Shown here piece after piece: positions 1 to 8,943 of a DNA stretch of 64,000 nucleotides; position 1 is the stretch's first letter; every line of letters starts with the position of its first letter. The DNA comes from CAZVFX01 sp964626565 (GTDB lineage Bacteria; Myxococcota_A; UBA9042; CAIXZC01). The translations under genes were made by a program, and so were the position numbers. The stretch lies in contig CAZVFX010000008.1 of NCBI GenBank assembly GCA_964626565.1, forward strand, positions 1 through 64,000, in the 5' to 3' direction. Under the pieces are notes generated by a model. It was not told the DNA's origin. It worked only from the letters and a program-made list of their open reading frames with translations, and searched no databases.

Positions 1-1936
1 TCTTCTCCGGAGCAGGCGCAGGGGCCGGCTCTTCCTTCTTCTCCGGCTCGGCTTTCTTCTCCGGCTCTGCCTTCTTCTCCGGCTCTGCCTTCTTCTCCGG
101 CTCTTCCTTCTTCTCCGGCTCCGCCTTCTTCTCCGGCTCGGCCTTCTTCTCCGGCGCCTTGCCTTCAGGAGCTTCCTTCTTTTTGCCGGCTTCGTCGACG
201 GCTTGTACAGCTTTGATCAGGAGAACCTCTTTGGCCTTGATTTCGTCTTCGAGGAACTTCTTCTCCACCGCTTCGAAGATGGCCTGGGCCTCGCCCACCA
301 TGAGCATGTCGGGGTGGAGGTATTCTCGTGCTTCCTTGAAAGCGGGGTCCACCTTCAGCAGTTCGGGGGCCAGTTTCTGGGCTGCCTTGACCCTGCGCCG
401 AGTAGCTTTGTCGAGCTTCTTCTTGGCCTTGCTCTCTTTGATGAAATCCTGCAGCTTCTTTTCGTAGTCGTGGGCCTTGGATTCCACCTTCTTCATCTTC
501 TTGTTGAGAGCTTCGGCCTGCTTCTTCATCTCAGCTTCCATCTTGGCCGCCTGCTCCTCAGCGATCTTCATCTCCTCTTCCATCCGCTTCATCTGCTCGG
601 CCATCTTCTTGGCTTGCTCGAGCCCCTTCTTCCCTTCGGTAACATCGATTCCGAGTGGGGTCGCGGTGTTGATGTAGCTGCCGTACGCTTCGATCGCCAG
701 GTCGAAGTCAACCAGTTTGGTCTGATAGAGCTTGGCGATACGGTGGAGGAGTTCCACCTTGCTCGGGTCCATGGCCACCGCCTTGCGGTAGTACTCGAAC
801 CCGTCGTCCACTTCCTGCAGACCCACCAACGCACTCCCGAGACCGATGGTAGCCTCCACATGCTCAGGCCGTGTGGCGAGGACGTACTCGTATTGCTCCT
901 TGGCTGCGAAGTAGTTGAGGTAGTTAAGGAAGATGGCGGCAAGGTTCAGCCTCGCCTCGAGGTTTTCCGGGTTCACCTGGATCGCTTTGTGGAAGTTGAC
1001 CACTGCCCGGGGAGTCTCCCCCAGCTTGTAGTAGGTAAGGCCCAGGTTGTTGTATGCCTCGGTGGAGTACTTATCCAGCTTCAGAACTTTGTTCTCGAAT
1101 ATCCACTTGGCGATCTTGAGCTCATTTTTCAGCACATAGATGAGGCCGCGGGTGTTGAGTGCGATGACGTTGGCAGGCTGGAACGTCAACACGTTCTGGA
1201 CGAAGTCCTCAGCAGTCTGAATCGCGTCGATGCGGCGAGCCTTATCCGGCTCGCGCATGGCCCTCATGACCCAGTAGAGGCCCAGGGAGTTATTCACCTC
1301 GACGTTGTCGGGGTCACTGACGATAACCTCGTCAAACAGCTGCTTGGCCTTGGCCTCGAACTGTCCGCCCTTGGCCACGTCGCCATTGTCGTAGGCCTGC
1401 CGCGCGGTGGCGAGGTAGACTTTGCCGATGTAGGCTTTCGCCGACCCACTCTCCGGGTTGGCGTCGAGGGCTTTCTGATAGACGGCAAGGGCCGCGTCGC
1501 CCTCACCCTTGCGCTCGTAGACCATTCCCAGATTGAAGTAGGCCTCCATGAAGTTCTTGTCTCTGTCGATGGAGGCTTCGAACTTGGAGGTTGCAGAGTC
1601 GTAGTCGGGAGGCATCTGGTAGACGGAGATGACACCATCCCTGAATTCCTTCTGGGCTTCCACTTCTACTCCGGGGACGAACTCCGCCTTGGGCGGAACC
1701 ACCACCTTTCTTACCTGGAGGCTCTTGGCCAGTTCGGCTTTACGCTTGGCTTCGTCATCCTTCGCTTTCTGGGCGGCACGCTCTTCTTCAGTGAGCTCGT
1801 CTACCGGGCCATCATCAACCACCTGAGTGGTAGTGGCAGGCCCGCAGCACAACGAAAAAAGAAAAATAACGGCGAGGCCGAAAACGGCCGCGGTTTCGAA
1901 ACGGTTGTTCAGCTTGAATTCCATTGCTTTTCTCAT
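1..1936 (-). CDS. TPR lipoprotein, GltE-like, 3' end beyond window
   Basis: Start is complete and the C terminus lies outside the window; 645 codons are visible. The ATG at 1936 overlaps the upstream stop (ATGA) and follows an AGGGGGT ribosome site. The N terminus has a hydrophobic segment ending FSLCC, read as a lipoprotein signal. The middle holds many tetratricopeptide repeats (for example NNLGLTYYKLGETPRAVVNF), then a Lys/Glu-rich coiled coil, then a run of EPEKKA hexapeptides. Being last in an operon with two TPR proteins and two outer-membrane barrels suggests the TPR lipoprotein GltE of the Myxococcus Glt complex. The TPR fold and lipoprotein call are seen in the sequence; the Glt assignment is inference. 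A generic TPR scaffold is the alternative. Confidence 0.75.
   Translation of the reverse strand, partial: MRKAMEFKLNNRFETAAVFGLAVIFLFSLCCGPATTTQVVDDGPVDELTEEERAAQKAKDDEAKRKAELAKSLQVRKVVVPPKAEFVPGVEVEAQKEFRDGVISVYQMPPDYDSATSKFEASIDRDKNFMEAYFNLGMVYERKGEGDAALAVYQKALDANPESGSAKAYIGKVYLATARQAYDNGDVAKGGQFEAKAKQLFDEVIVSDPDNVEVNNSLGLYWVMRAMREPDKARRIDAIQTAEDFVQNVLTFQPANVIALNTRGLIYVLKNELKIAKWIFENKVLKLDKYSTEAYNNLGLTYYKLGETPRAVVNFHKAIQVNPENLEARLNLAAIFLNYLNYFAAKEQYEYVLATRPEHVEATIGLGSALVGLQEVDDGFEYYRKAVAMDPSKVELLHRIAKLYQTKLVDFDLAIEAYGSYINTATPLGIDVTEGKKGLEQAKKMAEQMKRMEEEMKIAEEQAAKMEAEMKKQAEALNKKMKKVESKAHDYEKKLQDFIKESKAKKKLDKATRRRVKAAQKLAPELLKVDPAFKEAREYLHPDMLMVGEAQAIFEAVEKKFLEDEIKAKEVLLIKAVQAVDEAGKKKEAPEGKAPEKKAEPEKKAEPEKKEEPEKKAEPEKKAEPEKKAEPEKKEEPAPAPAPEK
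29..154 (-). repeat. Seven tandem 18-bp units coding EPEKK(A/E)
   Basis: Seven consecutive 18-bp copies of a unit like CTCGGCCTTCTTCTCCGG (plus strand) differ only at two or three positions and encode Glu-Pro-Glu-Lys-Lys-Ala/Glu hexapeptides in the TPR lipoprotein. Such a charged Pro-rich tract usually forms an extended linker that can span the periplasm or peptidoglycan. The copy number is prone to slippage. Confidence 0.9.
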
Positions 1937-4900
1937 TTCGCACCCCCTTTGCCGCCCTCTTCAGGGGTCTTCTTCGGCGCTTCCTCTTCCTTCTTCTTTT
2001 TCTCCCCCTCAAACATGACGAAATCGATTTCGATGTCGCCTCTCCTCAACGACCTGATGAAGCTCGTCGAGGTCAAGGTGTCCTTGGTGCGCACGGTAGA
2101 CACAAGGTCTTCGTGCTCCACGAGGAAGTCCTGGGGGGTAAGCTTGGCGGCCATAGCCCCCGACTTCTTCGACCACTCGCTGTATACGCCCAGCTTGTGG
2201 GCCATCAGGATGGCCTGCTTGAAGTTGGCCCGGGCCTTTTCCTCCAGCGGTGCGGCGTAGCGCTCTTCCAGCTCCGCCTTGTACATCTCCTCTTCGTCCT
2301 CGGACAATCCCTTCGGCAGCGGTAGCGCATAGAGGGTTTCGGCAAACTCATGATAAAGCAAACCGATCTGGTAGTAGGCCGCAGCCGCCCAGAACCGGTC
2401 CTTGATCGCGATAACCTTGTGATACAGCAACTCTGAGCCCTGGTGGACCTTCGCTTTCTTCTCGAGTGAACTGCCCAGGCGGAAGAAGTTCCGAGTGTCG
2501 ATTTCGAAGTTGGCGAAATCATAGTACGAGTACTGGGCCACGTGGAACGCGCTCAAGGCCGCATACTTGCGGGACTTCTTCTTCTTCTTCTTGTCGCTGA
2601 TCTTGCCCCATAATTTCAGGGCAGTTTCGAAGTGCCGCACCGCTTTCTTTCGGTTGCGGAGCTTGTTCTCCTCGTACAGCACTTCCCCGGCCTTGGCTTG
2701 AGCTTCCACAGCCATGGTTTTTTGCTTCTTGTACTTCCTGGCAAAACCGGTGTACCGCTTGTACGCCCCCTTGGTGTCCCCCTTCTCTCTCAGCAGGTCG
2801 CCGATCTTCAGGTAGGCCCGGGGAGATGCGTCGTGCTTGGGGAACAGCTTCAGGAACTGCTTCAACGAAGCGATTGTACCGTCAATGTCTCCCAGGGACT
2901 GGTAGATGGTGGCCGCGTTGATGATCGCGACGGAAGTCTGGGGGTTCTTCTTGAAGCGTTTCATCGCCATGAACGCCACGGCAGCCTTGTCAAACTGAGT
3001 CTGGGCTTCGTAAATCTCGGCAATGACGAACTGCGCCTCGGCAGCCTTGGGGCTCTTGGGCCACTTGCGAATAAGTTCCTCGTACTTCTCGATGGCTTCT
3101 CGCAGCTTCTTTGACCGGGCGTACAGATAGGCCAGAGTGTACGTGGTATACGCCATAATCTCTTTGTTGTTGCGGAATTCCTTGGTCAACCGCTTCAACT
3201 CGCCGATGGAAGCCGACGTCTTGCCTTCGGTCTCCAGGTCCTTGGCGTGCCGGGTGATCGCGGTGGCAATAATCAGTTCGAGGTCCTTCTTCTTCTTGAA
3301 GAGGAAGTTGCGCTCCTTGATGAGCTTCCTCGCCCAATCTTCCACCTTTTCCCAGTTTCGGGCCCGGTAGTAGCAGTCCATGATCATGGTCGCTGCGATG
3401 GCCGCGAACTTGTGCTTCGGGTCGTACTTGAAGATGTTCTCGAAGCGCAACACCGCCATGCCGAACATACCGTGGCGATAGAAGGTCTCCGCCGCGATGT
3501 ACATGATGTTGGGGATCATCTCGCCACGCTTGGGGTACTTCTTGACGAATGCGGGGTCTTTTCTGGCGGTTAGCAGCAGTTCCGTGTACTTGTCCGCGGC
3601 CTTGATGAAGCCATCCTCCAGCGGGTGGAGTTCGGTTTCCTTGATCGCCTTGGCCTCGTCGCGCATCTGCTCGGCGCTGACCTTCTTGAACTGCACCTGG
3701 CCCCTCGAGGCCCGCTTGCGCAGACCTTCTTGAACCATCAACTCTTCGTAGCAGTAGATGACGCCCAAGGCCGCATCCTCAACGAACTTGCCCTTGGTGT
3801 CTTTCTCGATAACGAAGCTGTACTGGGTAGCAGCGTTCTTGTAGTCGTGAAGGTTGAAGTAGAGAATTTCCGCGTACCAGAAGTTGATCTCGTAGGAGCG
3901 CGGGGAGTTGGGGAACCGCTTCAGGTACTCTGCATAGTACTCCGCGGCCTTCATGAACATCTCTTCCGACTCGGCCTTTCGCTTCTTCTTGTCCAGTTTG
4001 TCCGCGGATACGTGGAAGTTGTTGGCGATGTAGAAGATAAGCTCTTCCACCATCTTCTGGGAGGTCTCAGTAGCCTCCGGGTTGTCCTTGTTCGCGATGC
4101 GCCAGACCGACTCGTTCTTGAAGTAGGACATGATGTCCCGGACAGTCTTTTCGATAAACACCCAGTCGGCCTTCTTGTTGGCGATATCCATGACCGTCTG
4201 GTAGTACTCGGTCACCCGGGGAGAAACCGGCCACTTGTCGATGAAATGGTAGTAGAGGGCAAGCGCGTCATCGTCCTTGCCCTGGGCGACGTAGAGTTCG
4301 CCGATCACGTGCAGCTTCTTGTACGCACCCCCTTCGTCGATCTCCTTGGTGTAGTACTCCAGCGCTTCCTTCCAGCCGTCATCGATTTCCACATAGGAGA
4401 GCACCAGGTCGTTGAGCGCCTGTTCCCTGAACTCCACCTTGCCGGTGTCCGCCTCATGCTTGATCGCGTCCACCACCGCGTGGAAGGTCTCGATGCCCTT
4501 CCTGAACTCGGTGAGGTTGTAGTAAACCCACGCCAGCTTGTAGAGCGCATAGTTGTACATCCCGGCATCGGGATAGTTGTTGATGATCTTTTCGTAGTTG
4601 ACCTTGGCGTAGTAGAGGGAGTGGGTCTCGAAGTAGTACTCGCCCAGATGCAGCAACGCCTGGGGGATGTGCTCACTGTCGGGGTAATTCTGGACCAGGT
4701 TGGTGAAGTGCTTGACGCCTTCCCGCTGGAGTTGAACGTCCTTGGACGATCTACCCGCCTCCAGCGCACCTCGACCCAGATAGTAGAGCACCTCGTCGAT
4801 ACGCACGTAGTCGGGGAATTCCCGCAACACCCGGCGGTAATACTCAAGGGAGACGGAATAGTCTTCCGAGGGTTCCACCGGCTTTTCCTTCACCACCCCT

Positions 4901-5352
4901 TCGTCAAATGCGTCCAGCGCCTTCATCCAGTTCTTGCGAGCGACGAGGTACTGATAGTGGTTCTCCTGCCAGTAGGCCTCGGCCAGGCGGAAGTATATCT
5001 CCGCCTTGTTCTCGTAGTAGGGCTGCGTGGCGAGCAACTCTTCCATCTTGCGGATGGTGTCCTGACGAATGGAGGACATGCGCTCCTGCGCCTGGATCAC
5101 CTGCTCATTGAGCTTTGCCGTCTCCAACTCGATGAGAGACATCGCTTTCTTTACGCAGAACCGTTTCACCGGGTCGCAAATCTGCCCCTCCTCGCAGTCA
5201 GCATCGTACTCGCAAGGGGTTTCGGTAAGCGCCCGTTTCTTCGCGGTGATTTTGATAAGCTCGCGCTTCTTCTTGATGCCTCTTTTCAGTTCCTGCGCCT
5301 GGACCGGCAGGATGAACAACGCGGCCAGAAGGAAGACAAAGACTCTTCTCAT
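1933..5352 (-). CDS. Large exported TPR protein, GltD/AgmU-like
   Basis: 1139 residues from the ATG at 5352, which overlaps the upstream stop as ATGA. This start is preferred over one 25 codons earlier because a signal peptide (MRRVFVFLLAALFILPVQAQ) begins here. Residues 47-66 hold a four-Cys motif (CEYDADCEEGQICD, then C). The remainder is tetratricopeptide-like helices rich in Tyr and Lys, with about twenty recognisable TPR-type helix pairs. Size, signal peptide and neighbours fit GltD (AgmU), the large TPR protein of the Myxococcus gliding complex that moves through periplasm and cytoplasm. TPRs and export are seen; the family name is inferred from size and context. Confidence 0.75.
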   Translation of the reverse strand: MRRVFVFLLAALFILPVQAQELKRGIKKKRELIKITAKKRALTETPCEYDADCEEGQICDPVKRFCVKKAMSLIELETAKLNEQVIQAQERMSSIRQDTIRKMEELLATQPYYENKAEIYFRLAEAYWQENHYQYLVARKNWMKALDAFDEGVVKEKPVEPSEDYSVSLEYYRRVLREFPDYVRIDEVLYYLGRGALEAGRSSKDVQLQREGVKHFTNLVQNYPDSEHIPQALLHLGEYYFETHSLYYAKVNYEKIINNYPDAGMYNYALYKLAWVYYNLTEFRKGIETFHAVVDAIKHEADTGKVEFREQALNDLVLSYVEIDDGWKEALEYYTKEIDEGGAYKKLHVIGELYVAQGKDDDALALYYHFIDKWPVSPRVTEYYQTVMDIANKKADWVFIEKTVRDIMSYFKNESVWRIANKDNPEATETSQKMVEELIFYIANNFHVSADKLDKKKRKAESEEMFMKAAEYYAEYLKRFPNSPRSYEINFWYAEILYFNLHDYKNAATQYSFVIEKDTKGKFVEDAALGVIYCYEELMVQEGLRKRASRGQVQFKKVSAEQMRDEAKAIKETELHPLEDGFIKAADKYTELLLTARKDPAFVKKYPKRGEMIPNIMYIAAETFYRHGMFGMAVLRFENIFKYDPKHKFAAIAATMIMDCYYRARNWEKVEDWARKLIKERNFLFKKKKDLELIIATAITRHAKDLETEGKTSASIGELKRLTKEFRNNKEIMAYTTYTLAYLYARSKKLREAIEKYEELIRKWPKSPKAAEAQFVIAEIYEAQTQFDKAAVAFMAMKRFKKNPQTSVAIINAATIYQSLGDIDGTIASLKQFLKLFPKHDASPRAYLKIGDLLREKGDTKGAYKRYTGFARKYKKQKTMAVEAQAKAGEVLYEENKLRNRKKAVRHFETALKLWGKISDKKKKKKSRKYAALSAFHVAQYSYYDFANFEIDTRNFFRLGSSLEKKAKVHQGSELLYHKVIAIKDRFWAAAAYYQIGLLYHEFAETLYALPLPKGLSEDEEEMYKAELEERYAAPLEEKARANFKQAILMAHKLGVYSEWSKKSGAMAAKLTPQDFLVEHEDLVSTVRTKDTLTSTSFIRSLRRGDIEIDFVMFEGEKKKKEEEAPKKTPEEGGKGGAK

Positions 5353-7394
5353 TTCAAGCACTCCTCTGTGATGAAGCTTCTGTAACCCCACAACTCGTCG
5401 GACCAGTAGTCGCCTTCGAACGGCCACTCAAGGGAATCGGATCCGACGATGGCGACGTTGCCGCCCCCAACCTTGCCCGAGCCCACCAGGTCCTGCAGAA
5501 CCGTGATGATTCTCTCATCCACGCCGGCTTCCTGCAGTTCTGCGATGTGGCCCTTCTTGAACTGCCTGTAGATAGCGCCTTTCTTGATTCTCTCGATAAT
5601 CTTCTCCACCGGCACCTTGCGTTTGGACATGGCGATGATGCTCTGCTTGGCGCGGTCGAGCTGCTCCTTCATGAGGAGGAGCCGGGTCTGGGCCTCGATC
5701 TTCTCCATTTCCACCTGGTTCAAGTCCAACTCAATCTCAGTGACCTTGACCTCATACTCTTTTAAAGACGCTTCAACGCCGCGAAGGATCTGTTGAATCT
5801 TAATTCCGATCTCATTCATGCGCGCGACTTTGTCCGATTCCAGCACGGCCAGCTTCTCTTCCGCCCAGGCGCCGAGCTCTCGGCGGCTCGCCTCAAGCTT
5901 CTTCTTTTCGCCCTCGATCTGGTGGATGGTCCGGTAAAGGCCGAAAAACTCCACGTTCCCCAAAACCGGGTAGAGCAGCGGCCGGGGCAGGCTGTAGGAG
6001 CGGTCCCCTTCCATGATGCGGAGCATGGCCATGTAGTACTCGGCCGGCGTCCTCATGGACTGCATGAACTGACGCAAGGGAACTGCGAGCACCGAGATGT
6101 TGTTGCGGAACATCTCGATAGACTGCTTCGCAAATTCATACCGGCACATGTTCAGATAGATGGTGGCCTCGAGAATCCACAGCTCCGGGTAGAAGTAGTG
6201 GCCGAAGTACGGGGAGTGCAGTGCGTGGAACGTTCCCAGCGCCCGGGAGTAATCCCCCTTGACGAAGAAGCACCACGCCGACTCGTAGAATGCAATGGGG
6301 AGCTGCAGCGACTCCCGGGGTACCTTGCGGTAGTAGTAGATGGACGCGTCGTAGTCGCCGGTCTCGTAGGCAATACGGGCCAGCGCCATGTAGGCCAACT
6401 GGGCCACCCGGGCGTCCGAGTCGTTCCGCTCCTGGGCAAGAATCGACTGCTGGAAGCTCTGCACTGCCGACTTGTACATCTGGTTGGCGACCTGGATGAG
6501 GCCCCGCAGATACGCGGCGCGGGCGTAATCCGGGGAATTCTCCGATACCTGCTCGAAGTACTTCAAGGCCAGGGAGAAGTTGGCCCCTTCGTAAAAGAAC
6601 TCGCCGAGGAAATAGTTGTACGAGTCCTGGAACGGCTTGGAAAAATTGCCCACGAAGAAGTGGGTGAGTTGCTCGAGGTTCGGCGGAGAGAACTCGATCT
6701 TCTTGCGCATCTTGCGCAGGTTCTTGAACGCAGGCTGGAAGAACGGTTTCTCCGGCCCCTGAAGCACGATTTCCAGCAACATGTCCGCCGCGGTGCGATA
6801 GAGCTTACCTTTCACCAGGGCCAGGGCGATGCCGTATTGGGCGTTGTAATACTCATCGGAATCGGGCGCGTAGTTGCCGTCGGCCACGAACTTACGGAAG
6901 TGGGTAATGGCCTCAACGAACTTCCCTTCATCGGCAAGGAGCATTCCCGTCTTGAGCTGGCCCTGGGCGTAGATAGCCACCTGAGCCTTGCGGGCCTTAT
7001 CCTCCTCCTGTTTCATGCGCAACGCTTCGAGACGCGCCCGTTCAGCCTCAGCCCGGATCTCTTCGGGAGTCTTCTCCTCGATGGGCTTCTTAACGTCCGG
7101 CTTGGGATCGTCCGGCTTCGGGGTTGCGTCAGCGGCGCCGAACCGCTGCGGCGTCGCCAGCATGAACCTGATAACTTCTTCAGGCACCCCGGCGTTCTTC
7201 AGCTCGAGAATATCGTTGATCTCCAGCTTGAAGACGGTGCGGTCCTTCTCGATCGCCTTCTTTATCTCGTCGGCAGAAATCCCAAGCTGCGCCAGCGTGA
7301 TGATCTCTTCCTTACTGATGGCCAGGGCATCCCGGCCGGCGAAGAAGCCGACACAAAGGAGCGCCACCAAACCAACCACTAATCTTTTCATCAT
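5349..7394 (-). CDS. Exported TPR protein, GltC-like
   Basis: 681 residues. The chosen ATG (7394) sits 7 nt after GGGGG and begins the signal peptide (MMKRLVVGLVALLCVGFFAG); a start 16 codons upstream would bury it. Residues about 30-80 form a small helical domain (ALGISADEIKKAIEKD-type) that recurs near the C terminus (KVPVEKIIERIKKG...AGVDERI). Between them are a charged KPD/KKP linker, about ten TPR-like units and a long coiled coil (about 490-590). The C terminus has the Trp-rich sequence WPFEGDYWSDELWGYR. Order (two barrels, this, GltD-like, GltE-like) and size match GltC, a periplasmic TPR protein linking the barrels to the complex. The domain reading is seen; the family is inference. 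Confidence 0.75.
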   Translation of the reverse strand: MMKRLVVGLVALLCVGFFAGRDALAISKEEIITLAQLGISADEIKKAIEKDRTVFKLEINDILELKNAGVPEEVIRFMLATPQRFGAADATPKPDDPKPDVKKPIEEKTPEEIRAEAERARLEALRMKQEEDKARKAQVAIYAQGQLKTGMLLADEGKFVEAITHFRKFVADGNYAPDSDEYYNAQYGIALALVKGKLYRTAADMLLEIVLQGPEKPFFQPAFKNLRKMRKKIEFSPPNLEQLTHFFVGNFSKPFQDSYNYFLGEFFYEGANFSLALKYFEQVSENSPDYARAAYLRGLIQVANQMYKSAVQSFQQSILAQERNDSDARVAQLAYMALARIAYETGDYDASIYYYRKVPRESLQLPIAFYESAWCFFVKGDYSRALGTFHALHSPYFGHYFYPELWILEATIYLNMCRYEFAKQSIEMFRNNISVLAVPLRQFMQSMRTPAEYYMAMLRIMEGDRSYSLPRPLLYPVLGNVEFFGLYRTIHQIEGEKKKLEASRRELGAWAEEKLAVLESDKVARMNEIGIKIQQILRGVEASLKEYEVKVTEIELDLNQVEMEKIEAQTRLLLMKEQLDRAKQSIIAMSKRKVPVEKIIERIKKGAIYRQFKKGHIAELQEAGVDERIITVLQDLVGSGKVGGGNVAIVGSDSLEWPFEGDYWSDELWGYRSFITEECLK

Positions 7395-7447
7395 CGAAAA
7401 ACCCCCGGTCCGTATTTTCTTCGGTCCCAAGTGACTACTCACGCTCC

Positions 7448-8161
7448 CTACTTAGTAAAGAGGGATGCACCCAAACTTATTTCCACCGGATAGGACACGC
7501 CGCCCTGCTCCGCCGCATAGAAGAAGTGGCGATACTCGAGGCGCAGCGCGAACCAGTCGTTGAGATACATCCTGATTCCCGAGCCGAAGTTGGCCGCCAC
7601 ATCCGTCTTGCTCTTGGCTTGCCCACCTTCCTCTCTGGTCGCAACCTCGGTTCCGATCGCGCCGGCCCCGAGAGCCAGGTGCCAGTCGAAGTGTACCAAC
7701 GACTTCGACAACACCCCCACCTTGCCGTGAATCGGGCTCCACAATCCCTCCAGGCCCCCGGTCCATTTGAGCTTCTGGGGAAGGTGGGTGTGGATCTTGA
7801 TGCCGAACCCCTGCTCGCGGTCACCCAGGAAGTCCCCCAGACCCGTCTCCATGCCGAACAAGTACGTACCGAACAGCTCGATGGCGAGGTCCTCGGAGAT
7901 GAAGTAGTCGTACCTCAGGCCCGCGGGGAAATAGACGAGGAATTCGTCGTTGGGCAGCACCCCCGAGTAGAAAGAAAACTCGTGGCGCCCGTCCTTCATG
8001 AACAGTCGCTTCTGGATCACCTTGATATCGCGTTTCTGGCCCCAGTACTTGTCAACGTACCGGTCCAGCATCGGTTTTTCCTGGGCCATGACGGCCGGAG
8101 CCACAAGCAGCCCCAGGAAAACCACCACGAAAAGCTGACTGACAATCTTAATCCGTTTCAT
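7448..8161 (-). CDS. Outer-membrane beta-barrel, GltA/GltB-like (copy 2)
   Basis: 237 residues starting at an ATG with GAGAGGT upstream. The signal peptide ends near VMAQ. The mature part begins with a conserved PMLDRYVDKYWG segment, then alternating hydrophobic/polar strands (LRYDYFISEDLAIELFGTYLF, HFDWHLALGAGAIG) typical of an 8-10-stranded barrel. It is a clear paralogue of the next gene upstream: IPNDEF/LPNDEF, ELFGTY, WSP(I/L)HGK and HFDWHLA are shared. It resembles the outer-membrane barrel family first described around the Myxococcus Glt/Agl system. Pairing of two such barrels directly before large TPR genes is the main context evidence. Confidence 0.8.
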   Translation of the reverse strand: MKRIKIVSQLFVVVFLGLLVAPAVMAQEKPMLDRYVDKYWGQKRDIKVIQKRLFMKDGRHEFSFYSGVLPNDEFLVYFPAGLRYDYFISEDLAIELFGTYLFGMETGLGDFLGDREQGFGIKIHTHLPQKLKWTGGLEGLWSPIHGKVGVLSKSLVHFDWHLALGAGAIGTEVATREEGGQAKSKTDVAANFGSGIRMYLNDWFALRLEYRHFFYAAEQGGVSYPVEISLGASLFTK

Positions 8162-8175
8162 AACTACCTCTCAAG

Positions 8176-8889
8176 CTACCTGGTGAAGAACGCGGCGCCA
8201 AAAGTGAGCTCGGCAGGATAAGCCATCTTCCCGTCGTCCCGGGAATAGATGAAATTGCGATAGTTCAGGTTCAAAGCCACCTGCTCTGCCACATAGATGC
8301 GAAGCCCGGTGCCGATGAGCCCCCCGAACGCGGTGCGCGAAGTGCGCTCCCCTTCGGTCTGGGCCGGGCGTACAGACGTGCCCAGCGCCGCAAACCCGGC
8401 GGCAAGGTGCCAGTCGAAGTGGAACAGCTTCTCCGTGAAGATGCCGATCTTGCCGTGCAGCGGACTCCATGCCCCGGCGAGGCCCGCGTTCCACTCGACA
8501 ATCTCCGGAATGCCGGAGTCGACGTCGATGCCGAACCCGGTCTCATCGTCGCTGAGGAACCCGGCGAGGTCCGACTTGTTGCTCAGCACATAAGTGCCAA
8601 ACAGCTCCACCGCGAAACTGTCCACGATGAAGAAATCGTAACGGACGCCCAACGGGTAGTAGAGCAGGAATTCGTCGTTGGGAATCATCCCGAAGAAGAG
8701 GCCGAATTCGTGCCGGCCCGCTTTCTCGTAGAGACGTTTCTCAACGACCTCGACGTCCCGCGTCTTGCCCCAATACTTGTCCAGGTAACGGTCCAGAATC
8801 GGCTTGTCCGCCGCCAAGGCCGCAGGGGCCAGCACCGCGGCAACAACCGCTGCCAGCACCATCCGGGAAATCAATCGCTTCGCTTTCAT
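8176..8889 (-). CDS. Outer-membrane beta-barrel, GltA/GltB-like (copy 1)
   Basis: 237 residues, the same length as its paralogue 14 bp downstream. The ATG follows AGAGGT. The signal peptide (RMVLAAVVAAVLAPAALAA) is followed by PILDRYLDKYWGKTRDVEVV and barrel-type strands, ending TFGAAFFTR. In the Myxococcus complex two such barrels sit in the outer membrane and connect to periplasmic TPR partners; a similar structural role here is inference. There is no internal stop or frameshift, so both copies appear functional. Confidence 0.8.
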   Translation of the reverse strand: MKAKRLISRMVLAAVVAAVLAPAALAADKPILDRYLDKYWGKTRDVEVVEKRLYEKAGRHEFGLFFGMIPNDEFLLYYPLGVRYDFFIVDSFAVELFGTYVLSNKSDLAGFLSDDETGFGIDVDSGIPEIVEWNAGLAGAWSPLHGKIGIFTEKLFHFDWHLAAGFAALGTSVRPAQTEGERTSRTAFGGLIGTGLRIYVAEQVALNLNYRNFIYSRDDGKMAYPAELTFGAAFFTR

Positions 8890-8943
8890 ATCAACCTCTC
8901 AAAAACGAATTCTTCGAGTCAATCGCATCAATTTTCACGAGCC

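Noticed and set aside
29..154. Tandem repeat as a CRISPR or regulatory array
   Set aside because: Units are contiguous, without spacers, and encode an in-frame EPEKKA tract.
203..2260. 685-codon open frame on the plus strand opposite the TPR genes
   Set aside because: It is the complement of two genes with TPR repeats, signal peptides and coupled starts. Its protein is His/Leu/Val-rich low-information sequence typical of antisense frames in high-GC DNA.
3625..7382. Long plus-strand frames (3625-5385, 5793-7382)
   Set aside because: They lie opposite the GltD- and GltC-like genes, have no ribosome site, and have no domain or family feature.
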